DNA of 64,000 nucleotides. Origin: Ferrimonas balearica (lineage in GTDB: Bacteria; Pseudomonadota; Gammaproteobacteria; Enterobacterales; Shewanellaceae). The notes under the pieces were generated by a model. It did no database searches, had not been told where the DNA came from, and saw only the letters and a list, made by a program, of their open reading frames with translations. The translations under genes and the position numbers were made by a program. The DNA lies in NCBI RefSeq assembly GCF_019802055.1, contig NZ_JAHVHW010000004.1, positions 124,001 through 188,000 on the forward strand. The letters run 5' to 3'. This document shows, in pieces, positions 54,601-63,420 of the stretch (within the stretch, counting starts at the first letter, position 1; every line of letters begins with the position of its first letter).

Positions 54601-56596
54601 CGTAGGCGGCAAACACGTCCACCCCCGGAGCCGCGACGCTCGGCGCCAGCACATTGGGGTTGGTGGTGCTGGGCCCACGGGAGGAGAACAGCGCCAGTTG
54701 GTCGGCCGGACGCTCAGTGGCAAACAGGGAGCCATCAGTCAGCGTGGCGCGGTGACCGGTGCCGGTGGCCAGCCAATTGAGGATTTGTCCCCCGTCATAG
54801 TTGCCGATGTGGGCAGAAGGCAGGGAGTAGAAATCGTCCACCTTCTGATAGCGTGAATCGCCGTAATCCCAGTCCGGCTGGGTGTTATACAGGATCATCC
54901 CGCCCGCGCCGCCCGCTTTGACGTTGTCGGACTTGGCGATTCGGGGCTGGTCGCTGCGGCCACACACCACGATAGGGGCTTCCGCCAGAGGCGTGCCATC
55001 GGGAAGAACGGCAAAGGTGCCCGCCGCAAACTCGCTGTCACAGTTGCCATCACCGTAATCGGCGGCGGACACCACAGGACCGGTGTAAGGACCAGTGAGG
55101 CTCTTGGCACTCATGCCCCAACTGGCAGGGTTGCTTTCGCCCCCTTCAAAATTCTCAATGCGCTTCTCGCCCGAATCCACCACCCGACCATGAGTCGTGG
55201 CGGCAACGGAGGTCAGCCAGGGAGAAACGTGGTCCATCCAGCCATATCCGGCGTTACCGGCAGAGGTGGCCACGGAGATCCCCGCTTCGCGGGCGGCCAG
55301 GAAGGCCAGCTCAGTGGGGGACGCCCAGGGCAGACGCTCAGCGCCACCCACGGAGTAGTTGATCACATCCACACCGTCGCGAATCGCATCCTCGACGGCC
55401 ATCAGGGTCACCTCTTCCGGACAACCGGAATAGGGTGCCGCGCCACCGCCGGCCCAGCACACCTGATAGGAGATGATGTTGGCGTGAGGGGCAACACCGG
55501 ACACCCGGGGGAACACCAGATCGGTATCCCGGCCGGTGATCTCCTCGCCATAACCCGCTTCTGACATCTGGTAGGGCACGTCAAACAGCACGTTACCTGC
55601 CGCCGTGGATGCGGTGTGGGAGCCGTGGCCGTTGTAGTCTTCACCGTTGGCCGGACGGACCATCTCCCAAGGCGCCAGTGGGTGTTCGCCCCGGAAAGCC
55701 GGATCCCCATAGGTGTCGGTGATCATGGGATAGGAACGCACCCCAATCAGCTTGTCGTTACACAGATTGGCAAAGGCCTCCTGCTCACAATCCCCGACGT
55801 AGTTGCCGGTGCCGAAGGGGTTTTCAATCACTACGCCATCATCCCCCTTCGCAGCAAACGAGGGGTGGGCGGTGTTGATGCCGGTGTCCAGGATACCGAC
55901 GATAATGCCCTTACCGGTGAAGCTGCTGCCGGAGGTGGCGTTACCGTTCCAGATCTGGTCCGCACCGATGTGCTGCGGGCCCACATCGGTGTGCAGTTCG
56001 AGGATGGTGGAGCGGGTCACCGCGCGGACGCCCGGCAGCTTGGCCACTCGCGCCGCCTGCTGCTGAGTCAGGCTCATACTCATGCCGTTGAAGGCGAACT
56101 GGAACGACTGCTTGATCGGCTGGTGAGTCCGAAGGGCGCCGGTGATGGCGCTGTGCACATCGGCCTGACGGCTGCTCAGGTACTGCAGGTAGCTGCGGCT
56201 GTCGCCACTGTGAACATTCAGCTTGCTGCTCTGGCCAAAGACGGAGGGAGCACTGCCCGGCGCCGTCGCATTCAGGCCGGGAATGCCGCCGTGGTAGGTC
56301 GCCAACGGCTGCTCATCAAGCTGGATGATGTAGGTGTGTTCACCGGTCAGCCCATCTTCGTGAACGAAGGGGACCTTGGCGTTATTGCCGATATGCTGGT
56401 TCGGGCCACTGGTCAGCCCCGGACGGTTCTGCAAGCGCTGCTGATGAGACTGAATCTCGGCGTACTGTTCAGCAGTGAGGTCGAAGGGATCCACCGTGAT
56501 ACCACCGGAGGTATGAGGGGCAGCTTGCCCCGAGGCCAACACACCAGCGGCATAGAGTGCCGCCGAGGTGGCGATGGTCAGATGCTTTAGTTTCAA
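51680..56596 (-). CDS. Large secreted S8 serine protease with GlyGly-CTERM tail
   Basis: Extracellular subtilase, 1638 residues from a TTG start at 56596 with an AAGGGA site; this gives a proper signal peptide (KLKHLTIATSAALYAAGVLASGQA). The ATG at 56668 would add 24 residues before the signal. The order is signal, I9-type propeptide (~85-205), S8 domain with Asp237 (GILDTGINTAHP), His324 (GHGSHTAS) and Ser687 (GTSMASPH), interrupted by a PA-domain insertion (~500-600). Long beta-sandwich repeats follow. The C-terminus is Gly-Gly-Gly-Ser rich, then a hydrophobic helix and a basic end (GSMSWFLLMLLPLAWRRYRA). This is the GlyGly-CTERM form cleaved by rhombosortase and sent through type II secretion. 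It is a Vpr/lactocepin-like relative. Confidence 0.93.
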   Translation of the reverse strand: MKLKHLTIATSAALYAAGVLASGQAAPHTSGGITVDPFDLTAEQYAEIQSHQQRLQNRPGLTSGPNQHIGNNAKVPFVHEDGLTGEHTYIIQLDEQPLATYHGGIPGLNATAPGSAPSVFGQSSKLNVHSGDSRSYLQYLSSRQADVHSAITGALRTHQPIKQSFQFAFNGMSMSLTQQQAARVAKLPGVRAVTRSTILELHTDVGPQHIGADQIWNGNATSGSSFTGKGIIVGILDTGINTAHPSFAAKGDDGVVIENPFGTGNYVGDCEQEAFANLCNDKLIGVRSYPMITDTYGDPAFRGEHPLAPWEMVRPANGEDYNGHGSHTASTAAGNVLFDVPYQMSEAGYGEEITGRDTDLVFPRVSGVAPHANIISYQVCWAGGGAAPYSGCPEEVTLMAVEDAIRDGVDVINYSVGGAERLPWASPTELAFLAAREAGISVATSAGNAGYGWMDHVSPWLTSVAATTHGRVVDSGEKRIENFEGGESNPASWGMSAKSLTGPYTGPVVSAADYGDGNCDSEFAAGTFAVLPDGTPLAEAPIVVCGRSDQPRIAKSDNVKAGGAGGMILYNTQPDWDYGDSRYQKVDDFYSLPSAHIGNYDGGQILNWLATGTGHRATLTDGSLFATERPADQLALFSSRGPSTTNPNVLAPSVAAPGVDVFAAYANDRLLTLEGFGMNWAMISGTSMASPHVAGALALIKAAHPDWTPAQIQSALATTTTKVAVEVDDYGNTGPVSFDDAGAGVINVDQAVNATLVQDETIANYQSANPLSGGDVRTLNTPYLVDRDCKGTCTWYRTFTATESGNWSVTAEEVDYFGASLMKLEVTPTQFSLEAGETQRVMVTATLPDVDYQTDSPLGPGNSAGATFYGKLMLAPSDSAKPVQTLPVIAAYDRAALPVLVQADVGRDEGNLLTPSVILPPSSAIDANVYGMVAGETKEYALQMNTLWPWDIVDALPSAESQIGYRMFTVPTGTKRLVVEIAEEDDWARFGSRIDLGRDVNGDGLINWGEEAICISDWRLADYCAINNPEPGEYWYMVSNVKYGLGWWDPYDEAHRIVTNVVVIGDQVTDRLSVSATDSDGVSAQQLQLNWAVEGVSEGETLHAVVELGTDSLNPGDIGMLPVRLQRAEQDVQFSASHDGARVGDVVEFEVVQQANLFGSERNITLSVELPTGLTLIEESLRGNEFATPLLSVDGNRVVLEGTQVSSKDAPRTYEYSTNLDDPMCRLPFSNYPQFVDLPGIGVGQLPAFSNEWDQLFEIPDFVGADKYFPHIPLYGVQPKDTTNIITIEGDGLMRFDAHALLHLPGYSLAYDGARDLMVAPFWRANAVSINESGIDLDTFQPYEYGVYAASLNGGAYLATQWKRMYNAESSGGPWGGLVVDKSTHFDFMTLASSVIDFTPGVYELFFSYAEMDSNLGEHTVGLKGYEGVRGFWYPVNGYHYDDYAINEPEKLGSNLLVCANYQGPESTRAVMRFAALVTPEAVASSLPVTLTAQADGGNTVTRTHTLDVGGNITVFGLADQVMEENTTLSGLTVDYVHNGNRAVALMVEGENVNAEIDGMSFSLTPTEHWHGTSLVSVTVYDAANPQDAASTQFVLTVNSDGVEPPAEEPGNGGGSSSGSMSWFLLMLLPLAWRRYRA

Positions 56597-57359
56597 CTTT
56601 ATTCCCTTAGCTGCACTAAGACAGCTCCCTGGTCGTAGTCGTATCGTTGCTCCCTTCAGCAAGGCCAAACCGGGGCAACGCTAATTGGCGGTTCTACCGC
56701 TCTGAGTCCATTCTGTTGCACGCCAGTTAATTTTATCCAATGCATTATTTGATCGCTTTTCATATTTAACATGCATATTGCACAATTGCACTTTTTGACA
56801 TTCTGAACTTTTTTCAATCAAAACATGCAGATAGATATTTCATGACAGAAATATGACAATTCACCATCCTCATCAAAAAATAAAAATGCACCAAAGGCAT
56901 ATATTTACAAGCAAGGTCAAGGCGATAAAGAGATAAAGCCGCTCCCGAATTCCCAAAAATGAAACCCCTGACAAAAATGAGCACTTTCCATTTATTATCA
57001 TGAACTTATGGCCGCATCACCACGGTGGACAGCAGTCACTATCGACTCTTAATCGAAACAAATGACCATCAGTGACTAAAACAAACCGACAGAACAAAAC
57101 CCCAGATTTTTAGAATGACTCTGCCCAGCTATTTTCTGGTGGCGCTCATTCGCCATCACCTTAAAAGCGAGGAAAAATGGAGGATTGTCGGATTAAAGCA
57201 CCCGTTTTTGCACTGTCATCCAGCGCAAAACCAATATATGCACAAAAGGTATGAATTTGCGTGATTTTCAAAGTCGCTGACAAATCAAAAACACATTCAG
57301 CCGGGCGTTATAAGGGGAAGGTTTCGTAGCGTGCGCTTCAGTTCAGGGCCACAACGAAA
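56597..57359. other. Long AT-rich gap upstream of the large protease
   Basis: About 760 bases, clearly richer in A and T than the genes on either side, with no coding frame supported. It holds the protease promoter. Its base composition suggests silencing by an H-NS-like protein or a recently acquired control region. A short GTAGCGTGCGC end at 57329 resembles the end of the REP family. Confidence 0.5.
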
Positions 57360-57389
57360 AGAGAAAACGCCTTCAGAGGAAGGCGTTTT
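57360..57389 (-). terminator. Terminator after the YccM/NapH-like gene
   Basis: Stem AAAACGCCTT / AAGGCGTTTT with a six-base loop; able to work in both directions. Confidence 0.85.
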
Positions 57390-57403
57390 GGGCGGAAGGG
57401 AAA

Positions 57404-58696
57404 TTAAAAGAGGGGCAGATTCTCCAACCGCTGCCACAGCATCATCCGCATCATGGGCGAGGTGTCACTGCCCCACAGCCCGGCGGCATAGAAGAACAAC
57501 GGCATCACAAACAGGAAGCCGATGATCACCAGTACCATCGCCCGGGGTGACAAGGGCCAGCGACGCCCCGGGGCACTCAGGGTCACCGCCCCTTTGACCG
57601 GACAAGCCGCCACACAGCGCTGACAGGCATGACACTCATCGCTGTGTACTGTGCCCACCACCTCCACATGAATTCGGGAGGGGCATGCGCGGTGGCACTT
57701 GTCACAGTTCATCCCTTTGGCCTCCCGCAGACAGCGTGCGGTATCCCGGCGGATCTTATAGGGGCTCAGGGCACCGACCATCGCCATCAGCGCCCCATAG
57801 GGACAGAGATACCGGCATACGCCGTTGCGGCGTACCAGCGCCAATAGTACGACCACAGCCAGCCCCATCAGCATCCCGGCCGAGGGCTGGGTAAACAGCG
57901 CCCACATCTTCAGATCCGCCGCCTGGTGGTAGGGCCCCTGAAGATAGCGCGCTACCATCATTGCTGGCATGCCCGCCAGCAACAGGTTCACCAACCAGGC
58001 CAGGATGCCGTACTTCACCAGGCGCAGGGCCCAGTCCAGTACCAGAGTGACGATACTGACGCTGCGATTAAGCCAGTTCGGCATCGCCGCCAGTCGCTCG
58101 CGCCAATTGAGCGGCAGCAGCCGACGGCGCAGTTGATAGCCCTGTTCTCCCATCCAGCCGATGGGGCATGCCCAGCCACAAAAGGCGCGCTTGACCGTCA
58201 GGCTCAGGCCGATGGCTGCCAAAAGCATCACCAGCCCCGCCGGATGGTGGGCATCCCACAGCCCCAACTCCAACAGCCCTTTTAGCTGGATCAGGCCGGC
58301 AATGGGCAGGAAGGCGTCCACCACATCGGGCCGCGCCACGCTGGGTATGCCGCTGTCCAGTTGCCAGACATGCAGGGCATACTGAGCCCCTGCCGCCGCC
58401 ATGGCCCCCACCAGCAACCATTGGGTGATGTCGCGCCATCGGCTCCAATCCCTCGGACGATGCTCACTGCCCTGCAGCCAGACAAAGGGGCGACGCTGTG
58501 GAAACGCCACGGCCAACCCCAGCAACAGGGCAACCGCCGCCAGACCAAGCCAGAGCAGCGGGGTCAGCGCCAACCCCCAGGCCAGTAGCGCCAACGCGGC
58601 GGTCAGCCCCACTCCGAAACGACGCGGGCCGCTGAGCAGCGCCCAGCACCCCAGTCCCAATGCCAGCGCCATCGCCAGCCATTCAGTTACGCTCAT
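57404..58696 (-). CDS. YccM/NapH-like 4Fe-4S membrane electron-transfer protein
   Basis: A 430-residue inner-membrane protein with about eight helices and several cysteine motifs: FCGWACPIGWMGE (~residue 173), CRYLCPYGAL (~300), CDKCHRACPSR and CHACQRCVAACPVKGA (two ferredoxin-type sites, ~335-370). This layout is that of the NapH/NosR-C/CcoG/YccM polyferredoxin group. It probably moves electrons from quinol across or along the membrane. The first ~90 residues are an extra set of hydrophobic helices. Because this nap operon has no napGH, a role in nitrate respiration is possible, but it lies 38 kb away. Divergent from a TetR regulator. Confidence 0.85.
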   Translation of the reverse strand: MSVTEWLAMALALGLGCWALLSGPRRFGVGLTAALALLAWGLALTPLLWLGLAAVALLLGLAVAFPQRRPFVWLQGSEHRPRDWSRWRDITQWLLVGAMAAAGAQYALHVWQLDSGIPSVARPDVVDAFLPIAGLIQLKGLLELGLWDAHHPAGLVMLLAAIGLSLTVKRAFCGWACPIGWMGEQGYQLRRRLLPLNWRERLAAMPNWLNRSVSIVTLVLDWALRLVKYGILAWLVNLLLAGMPAMMVARYLQGPYHQAADLKMWALFTQPSAGMLMGLAVVVLLALVRRNGVCRYLCPYGALMAMVGALSPYKIRRDTARCLREAKGMNCDKCHRACPSRIHVEVVGTVHSDECHACQRCVAACPVKGAVTLSAPGRRWPLSPRAMVLVIIGFLFVMPLFFYAAGLWGSDTSPMMRMMLWQRLENLPLF

Positions 58697-58909
58697 GGTG
58701 ATCCCTCATAACCCACCCTTGGGTGTCGATGGGCCAAAGGGTAAGAAATGCGGCCAGCGCAAACCGAGAAACAAAACCCAGGATCTGTCCCATTCCCGCC
58801 ACCGGCTGCCGCTTTTGTGATCCTTCAGACAGTTTGCCGCTCCAGTGGGAACCTCCCTGCCCTTTTCCACCCTAAGCGGTTGTCTTTACATCGGTGTTTC
58901 CCGCTTTCC

Positions 58910-59512
58910 ATGACCAGCCAAAACCGCATTCTGAACGCCTTTATGACGCTGCTGGGTCAGCGCGAATATCGGCACATCACCATTCAGGAGTTGATCGACG
59001 AAGCGGGCGTCAGCCGCAGCACCTTCTATCGCCATTTCAGTGCCAAGCTCAACATTCTGACCCACCTGCACCAACGCCGATTTGCGTCGCTTCTGAGCGA
59101 ACTGAACAGCCCGGAGGATTGGCAACACAGTAAGGCGCCCCCCTCACTGGTGGCGATGTTTGCCCGCTTTGAGGGTCAGCGTTCGATGCATCGCTCTCTT
59201 GGCGACACCCTGGGAGCTGACGGAGAGCCCGCCCTGAAGCAGATTGAGCAGGCGTTAATCCGTCACCTGAGCGAACGGTTGGATGTGGCGTTTCCCGATG
59301 TTCAGTGGCAGGTGCCACAGCGTGCCGTGGCGCTCTCCATCGCAGGCCTCTATCAAACCCATCTGAGCCACTGGCGTCAGGGCCAGCTCACCGGCAGTGC
59401 GGAGGAGATAGCCGGGCTTGTTCATCGTCACAGCCGCGTTCTGGTTCAGGATGCTGTTGCGCTTTCGCGCCCCCAGCCAGACAACCCGTTTACCTTTCCC
59501 CTCAACCGATAA
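58910..59512 (+). CDS. TetR-family regulator
   Basis: A 200-residue regulator. The ATG at 58910 starts just before the helix-turn-helix (RILNAFMTLLGQREYRHITIQELIDEAGVSRSTFYRHFSAKLNIL), as in most TetR proteins; an ORF from 58748 adds a non-homologous tail. The C-terminal domain (~60-195) is helical and divergent. The YRHIT-IQELIDEAGVSRSTFYRHF region resembles AcrR/DhaS-like members. It is divergent from the YccM/NapH-like gene across 213 bases and is its likely regulator. The ligand is unknown. Confidence 0.9.
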   Translation: MTSQNRILNAFMTLLGQREYRHITIQELIDEAGVSRSTFYRHFSAKLNILTHLHQRRFASLLSELNSPEDWQHSKAPPSLVAMFARFEGQRSMHRSLGDTLGADGEPALKQIEQALIRHLSERLDVAFPDVQWQVPQRAVALSIAGLYQTHLSHWRQGQLTGSAEEIAGLVHRHSRVLVQDAVALSRPQPDNPFTFPLNR

Positions 59513-59747
59513 CATTCCCCCATCCGCTCCCTGCCAGCGACCGCCAGTTGTTGCAACTCTGTGCGACCCGGATTTCTTTGACGTCATTACCAAAATCAAT
59601 CAAAAATTATTCCTGAACCGAATGTTAACGACCAACAGCCGCCAAGAGCCCATTTTTACGGCCAAGCCCCTCTCAAATCCCATTTGAAAAACTTTACTTT
59701 TACGTTTTTGCTACTTTTTTAAATCTTTTAAAACAGTGGCTTAGTTG
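59513..59747. other. Gap between tetR and the TonB receptor
   Basis: About 235 bases without a gene; strongly AT-rich from 59580 on, with runs of T and A. Confidence 0.5.
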
Positions 59748-59794
59748 ACACAACCTTGCTTTACATGAAGTATCGGCATGTAAGCGACTTGTGT
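59748..59794 (+). promoter_or_regulatory. Nested inverted repeat at the TonB-receptor promoter
   Basis: ACACAA / TTGTGT at the ends, with TTACATG (59761-59767) and CATGTAA (59777-59783) inside. A perfect -35 TTGACA lies at 59745-59750. The repeat would cover the promoter or form a leader hairpin. Confidence 0.45.
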
Positions 59795-59860
59795 TGCTTC
59801 TGGGATAAAAATAATCACAAGTGGCCGCCGGTTCGGGGCGGACGTTAGGGAGTTAATGTA

Positions 59861-62536
59861 ATGGCAATGGAATCATCGGTATCCAAAGCAGTACGCCAAG
59901 GGTTACTCGCCACCACTTTGGGCTCATTGGCCTGGATGAGTGCTGGCACTGCAGTGGCTGAAGAAGCCCCGGCAGTAAAAGACGATGTAGAACGTATTGA
60001 GGTAACCGGTTCACGCATCTCGCGTACCGACGTCGAATCCGCTGCGCCGGTGGAGATCCTCGATCGCAACTTTATTGAAAAATCCGGTGTTTCCAACATC
60101 GCTGACCTGCTGAAGCAGGTGCCTGCCAACCAGTCCACTCAGGACGTACGTCAAACCAACGGCTTTGCCGGTGCCGCCTCCGGTGTGGACCTGAACGGCC
60201 TTGGTGTGGGCAGCACCCTGACCCTGCTGAACGGCCGCCGTATGGCGCCGCACGGCCGTCCGACCATGACCGGCACCGCCGAGATGTTCGTTAACATCGA
60301 CACCATTCCGCTGGCTGCGGTTGAGCGCGTTGAGATCCTGCGTGACGGTGCGTCCGCGATCTACGGCTCCGACGCCATCGCCGGGGTAGTGAACATCATC
60401 CTGCGTAAAGATTACGAGGGCGTGGAGCTGAGCACTCGCTACGGCACCACTACCGATGGCTCCAACATGGACGAGATCGAGAACAGCGTCTTCGCCGGTG
60501 TTGCCAACGACAAAACCAGCCTGACCATGATGGTGTCCCAATATAAGCGGGACGGCATTCTGGGTTCCGATCTGGGCCTGAGCGCCAACAACGGTTACTT
60601 CGACTTCTCCAGCTCCGCCACTCCGGCGGGCACCGTCTGGGTACCGGGTGGCGATTACAAGGCCACCTCCGACCGTTGCTCCGAGAACAACGGCAAAGGC
60701 ACCTGCAGCTATGACTACATGCCGGTGAACAGCGTACTGCCTGAGATTGAGCGCTGGGGCCTGATGGCCAACCTGACTCACGAGCTGAACGCCGACCACA
60801 TCTTCAAGGTGGAAACTCTGCTGTCCAACTCCGAGAGCAGCTACCAATCCGCCCCGGCCCCCTGGTTTGCCGATAACGATGGCGTTGTCATCGACAAAAA
60901 CAACCCCATCTACGACCAGATCGCTTCCGGCGACGGCGTGTGGGATAACGGCGCCGACTACGACGGCAGTGAACTGACCTTCCGCCGCCGTTTTGAAGAA
61001 GTGGGCCCGCGTACCACCCACGAAGAGAGCAACAGCTACCGCGTACTGGTGGGCCTGGACGGCTACCTGTTCGATGACTGGAGCTACTCCACTGGCATCG
61101 TGTTCAACAAGTCCTACACCCTGAACCGCTCCGGCAACATGGTGTCCGCCTCTCGCGCCACCGAAGCCCTGAACGAAGGCGTGGACCTCAACGGCGACGG
61201 CGTCAAAGAGTGGCTGAACCCGCTGGACGTGATCTCCGACGAGATGGCCGACTACCTGCGCGCCAGCACCTTCCAGGAATCCACCTACACCACCTGGAGT
61301 GCTGACTTCACCATCTCCAACAGCGAACTGTTTGAGCTGTGGGCCGGTTACGTGGGCATGGCGGCTGGTCTGGAGTACCGCGAAGAGAAACTGCAGGACA
61401 TCTCCAGTGACAACCTGAAGTCCGGTGACCTGGTAGGTACCGGTGGCTCCGACGCGGCCGGCGAACGTGACCAATTCTCCGCCTACGTGGAATTCGCCAT
61501 CCCGCTGATGGACAACGACTTCGGTTACTGGGACATGCAGGTGGCCGGTCGCTTTGAGGACTACTCCGACTTCGGCACCAAGACCACCCCGAAAGTGGCC
61601 ATGAGCTACACCCCGACTCCGGGTCTGATGCTGCGTGCGTCCTACTCCGAAGGCTTCCGTGCCCCCAACCTGTATGAGTTGGACGGTGCCAGCACCGGCT
61701 TCACCCGTGTCACCGACCCGCAGCGTTGTAACCCGGACGACGACAGCTACCCGAACACCCCGAAAGACTGTGGTGGCGTGCAGACCCGTCTGGTGAGCGG
61801 CGGTAACCCGGACCTGGATCCGGAAACCTCCACCTCCTACAACGCCGGTATCGTGCTGGACTTTGACAGCATCGGTTGGGTGGACAACCTGAGCCTGACG
61901 CTGGACTACTTCAACATCGAGCATAAGGATCGTATCGAGAAGTTGAGCGCCACCGAGATCCTGCGTCTGGAAGAAGCGGGCAAGCTGCCGGAAGGCACCG
62001 CGGTTATCCGTGGCCCGGCTGAAGGCGCGTTCCCCGGTGAGATTCTGGAGATCCACACCTTCTCCACCAACCTGGGTTCCCGCAGCGTTACCGGCTACAA
62101 CATGGGCCTGAACTACATCATCGGCCTCGGCGCGCTTGGTGAGCTGTCGCTCAACAACAGCACCTACTACCTCGACAGCTATGAGGTGGAAGGCGAAGAG
62201 TGGGCAGGCACCTGGCAGCAGCCGCGTCTGCGCAACACCGCTCAGTTGGGCTGGGATTACGGTGACTGGGCTTCCTCCATGAGCATCGTCTACCGTGGCC
62301 GTTACGACGACTACTACGGTCAGTACTTCGGCTTCCAGGATGAGGTGCCTTCCATGACCACCTTTAACCTGCGGGTCAACTACGTTGGCTTCAACAACCT
62401 GACCCTGACCCTGGGCGCAGACAACCTGTTCGACAAGGACCGTCCCATCGACGGCTCCAACGACACCGGCGGCATCTCCGACCTGGATAACCCGTACGGT
62501 CGCTTCGTGTACGGTCAGGCCAAGCTGGCGTTCTGA
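59861..62536 (+). CDS. TonB-dependent outer-membrane receptor
   Basis: An 891-residue outer-membrane transporter. The signal peptide ends near residue 33 (GTAVAEE). The TonB-box-like/plug segment begins ERIEVTGSRISRTDVESAAPVEILD, with plug motifs ADLLKQVPA, LNGRRMAPHG, NIDTIPLAAVERVEILRDGASAIYGSDAIAGVVNIIL. The barrel ends in Phe (YGQAKLAF), as needed for assembly. Sequence style (GSRI and LGSRRV-type, large extracellular loops) is that of marine receptors for peptides, sugars or complex organic molecules rather than of classic siderophore receptors. The ribosome site is AGGGAG. It stands alone with a terminator; substrate unknown. Confidence 0.95.
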   Translation: MAMESSVSKAVRQGLLATTLGSLAWMSAGTAVAEEAPAVKDDVERIEVTGSRISRTDVESAAPVEILDRNFIEKSGVSNIADLLKQVPANQSTQDVRQTNGFAGAASGVDLNGLGVGSTLTLLNGRRMAPHGRPTMTGTAEMFVNIDTIPLAAVERVEILRDGASAIYGSDAIAGVVNIILRKDYEGVELSTRYGTTTDGSNMDEIENSVFAGVANDKTSLTMMVSQYKRDGILGSDLGLSANNGYFDFSSSATPAGTVWVPGGDYKATSDRCSENNGKGTCSYDYMPVNSVLPEIERWGLMANLTHELNADHIFKVETLLSNSESSYQSAPAPWFADNDGVVIDKNNPIYDQIASGDGVWDNGADYDGSELTFRRRFEEVGPRTTHEESNSYRVLVGLDGYLFDDWSYSTGIVFNKSYTLNRSGNMVSASRATEALNEGVDLNGDGVKEWLNPLDVISDEMADYLRASTFQESTYTTWSADFTISNSELFELWAGYVGMAAGLEYREEKLQDISSDNLKSGDLVGTGGSDAAGERDQFSAYVEFAIPLMDNDFGYWDMQVAGRFEDYSDFGTKTTPKVAMSYTPTPGLMLRASYSEGFRAPNLYELDGASTGFTRVTDPQRCNPDDDSYPNTPKDCGGVQTRLVSGGNPDLDPETSTSYNAGIVLDFDSIGWVDNLSLTLDYFNIEHKDRIEKLSATEILRLEEAGKLPEGTAVIRGPAEGAFPGEILEIHTFSTNLGSRSVTGYNMGLNYIIGLGALGELSLNNSTYYLDSYEVEGEEWAGTWQQPRLRNTAQLGWDYGDWASSMSIVYRGRYDDYYGQYFGFQDEVPSMTTFNLRVNYVGFNNLTLTLGADNLFDKDRPIDGSNDTGGISDLDNPYGRFVYGQAKLAF

Positions 62537-62553
62537 TTTTCCTAACCTCCGTC

Positions 62554-62579
62554 AAAGGGCACTTCGGTGCCCTTTTTTT
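62554..62579 (+). terminator. Terminator after the TonB receptor
   Basis: Stem AAAGGGCAC / GTGCCCTTT with a TTCG tetraloop and seven T. Confidence 0.93.
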
Positions 62580-62641
62580 GTTTCCTCTCCTACAGCGGAA
62601 CGCAACCCACACCAACTGTGCCAGTAAGCTGCACAGTCAGC

Positions 62642-62664
62642 CGTGGGCTGAAAGCCCACGCTAC
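62642..62664. repeat. REP-like hairpin (CGTGGGCT / AGCCCACG)
   Basis: CGTGGGCTgaaAGCCCACGCTAC shares the outer end sequence of the 33007 element, in a single-hairpin form. Confidence 0.7.
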
Positions 62665-62751
62665 GCCTCCATCAAAGCCCACCCCCAAAGAGAGCGCTAA
62701 ATCGACAGACTCAGCTAGGCTTGAAGGCGGTCCGACGTTAGGAGACTCCCT

Positions 62752-63192
62752 ATGGACATGGCACAACTGCTTAAACTGGGTGCCCAACTGTTTTCAGAAA
62801 GCGGCACCAACGCGGGCCATCTGGCCCAGGATGACATCATCGGCGCCCTCGCCAGCCTGCTGGGCGGTAATGCTGACGGCAGCGGCATCGACCTTGGCAG
62901 CATACTGGAAAGCCTGAACGGCGCTGGCCTGATGGAACTGGCGCAAAGCTGGCTCGGTGACGGCGCCAACGCCCCCATCTCAGGCGAGCAACTCACCCAG
63001 GTGTTTGGCCAGCAGAAGATCGACGGCTTTGCCCGCCAACTGGGGCTGCAGCAGGCGGACGCCGAAGCCGGACTGACCCAGGCGATCCCCGCCATTCTGG
63101 ACAGCGCCAGCAGCGGTGGCAGCCTGCTGGAACTGGCCGGTGGCCCCCAGGGCATTATGGGGATGATCAGCAAGCTGTTTGGAAAGTCCTGA
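62752..63192 (+). CDS. DUF937/YidB-like protein
   Basis: A 146-residue acidic, Gly/Leu-rich helical protein without signal peptide. The DUF937 pattern is visible: MDMAQLLKLGAQLFSE, DDIIGALASLLGG, LGSILESLNGAGLMELAQSWLGDG, ISGEQLTQVFG and the C-terminal QGIMGMISKLFGKS. These proteins (E. coli YidB) have no firmly known role. An AGGAG site precedes the ATG. It stands alone with a terminator after it. Confidence 0.88.
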   Translation: MDMAQLLKLGAQLFSESGTNAGHLAQDDIIGALASLLGGNADGSGIDLGSILESLNGAGLMELAQSWLGDGANAPISGEQLTQVFGQQKIDGFARQLGLQQADAEAGLTQAIPAILDSASSGGSLLELAGGPQGIMGMISKLFGKS

Positions 63193-63232
63193 ATCGCCCC
63201 CTCTATGCTCAGGTGGATGCACTAAAAACGAG

Positions 63233-63272
63233 ACGCCTTCTTATCCGATACCCGATAAAAAGGCGTTTTTTC
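63233..63272 (+). terminator. Terminator after the DUF937 gene
   Basis: Outer stem ACGCCTT / AAGGCGT with an inner TTATC / GATAA pair, followed by six T. Confidence 0.8.
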
Positions 63273-63420
63273 TTAGGCTTTCCAAGCCCCATTCGAACGC
63301 CCCTTGCCACCCCGCCCACACTTCACTCAGAAGCCAAAAAAGAACCGAATTCAACCGTTTAAGGGAAATCTTGAACCGGATAGAGTGGATGCCCTAATGA
63401 GATAATAACGGGACCTGCCC

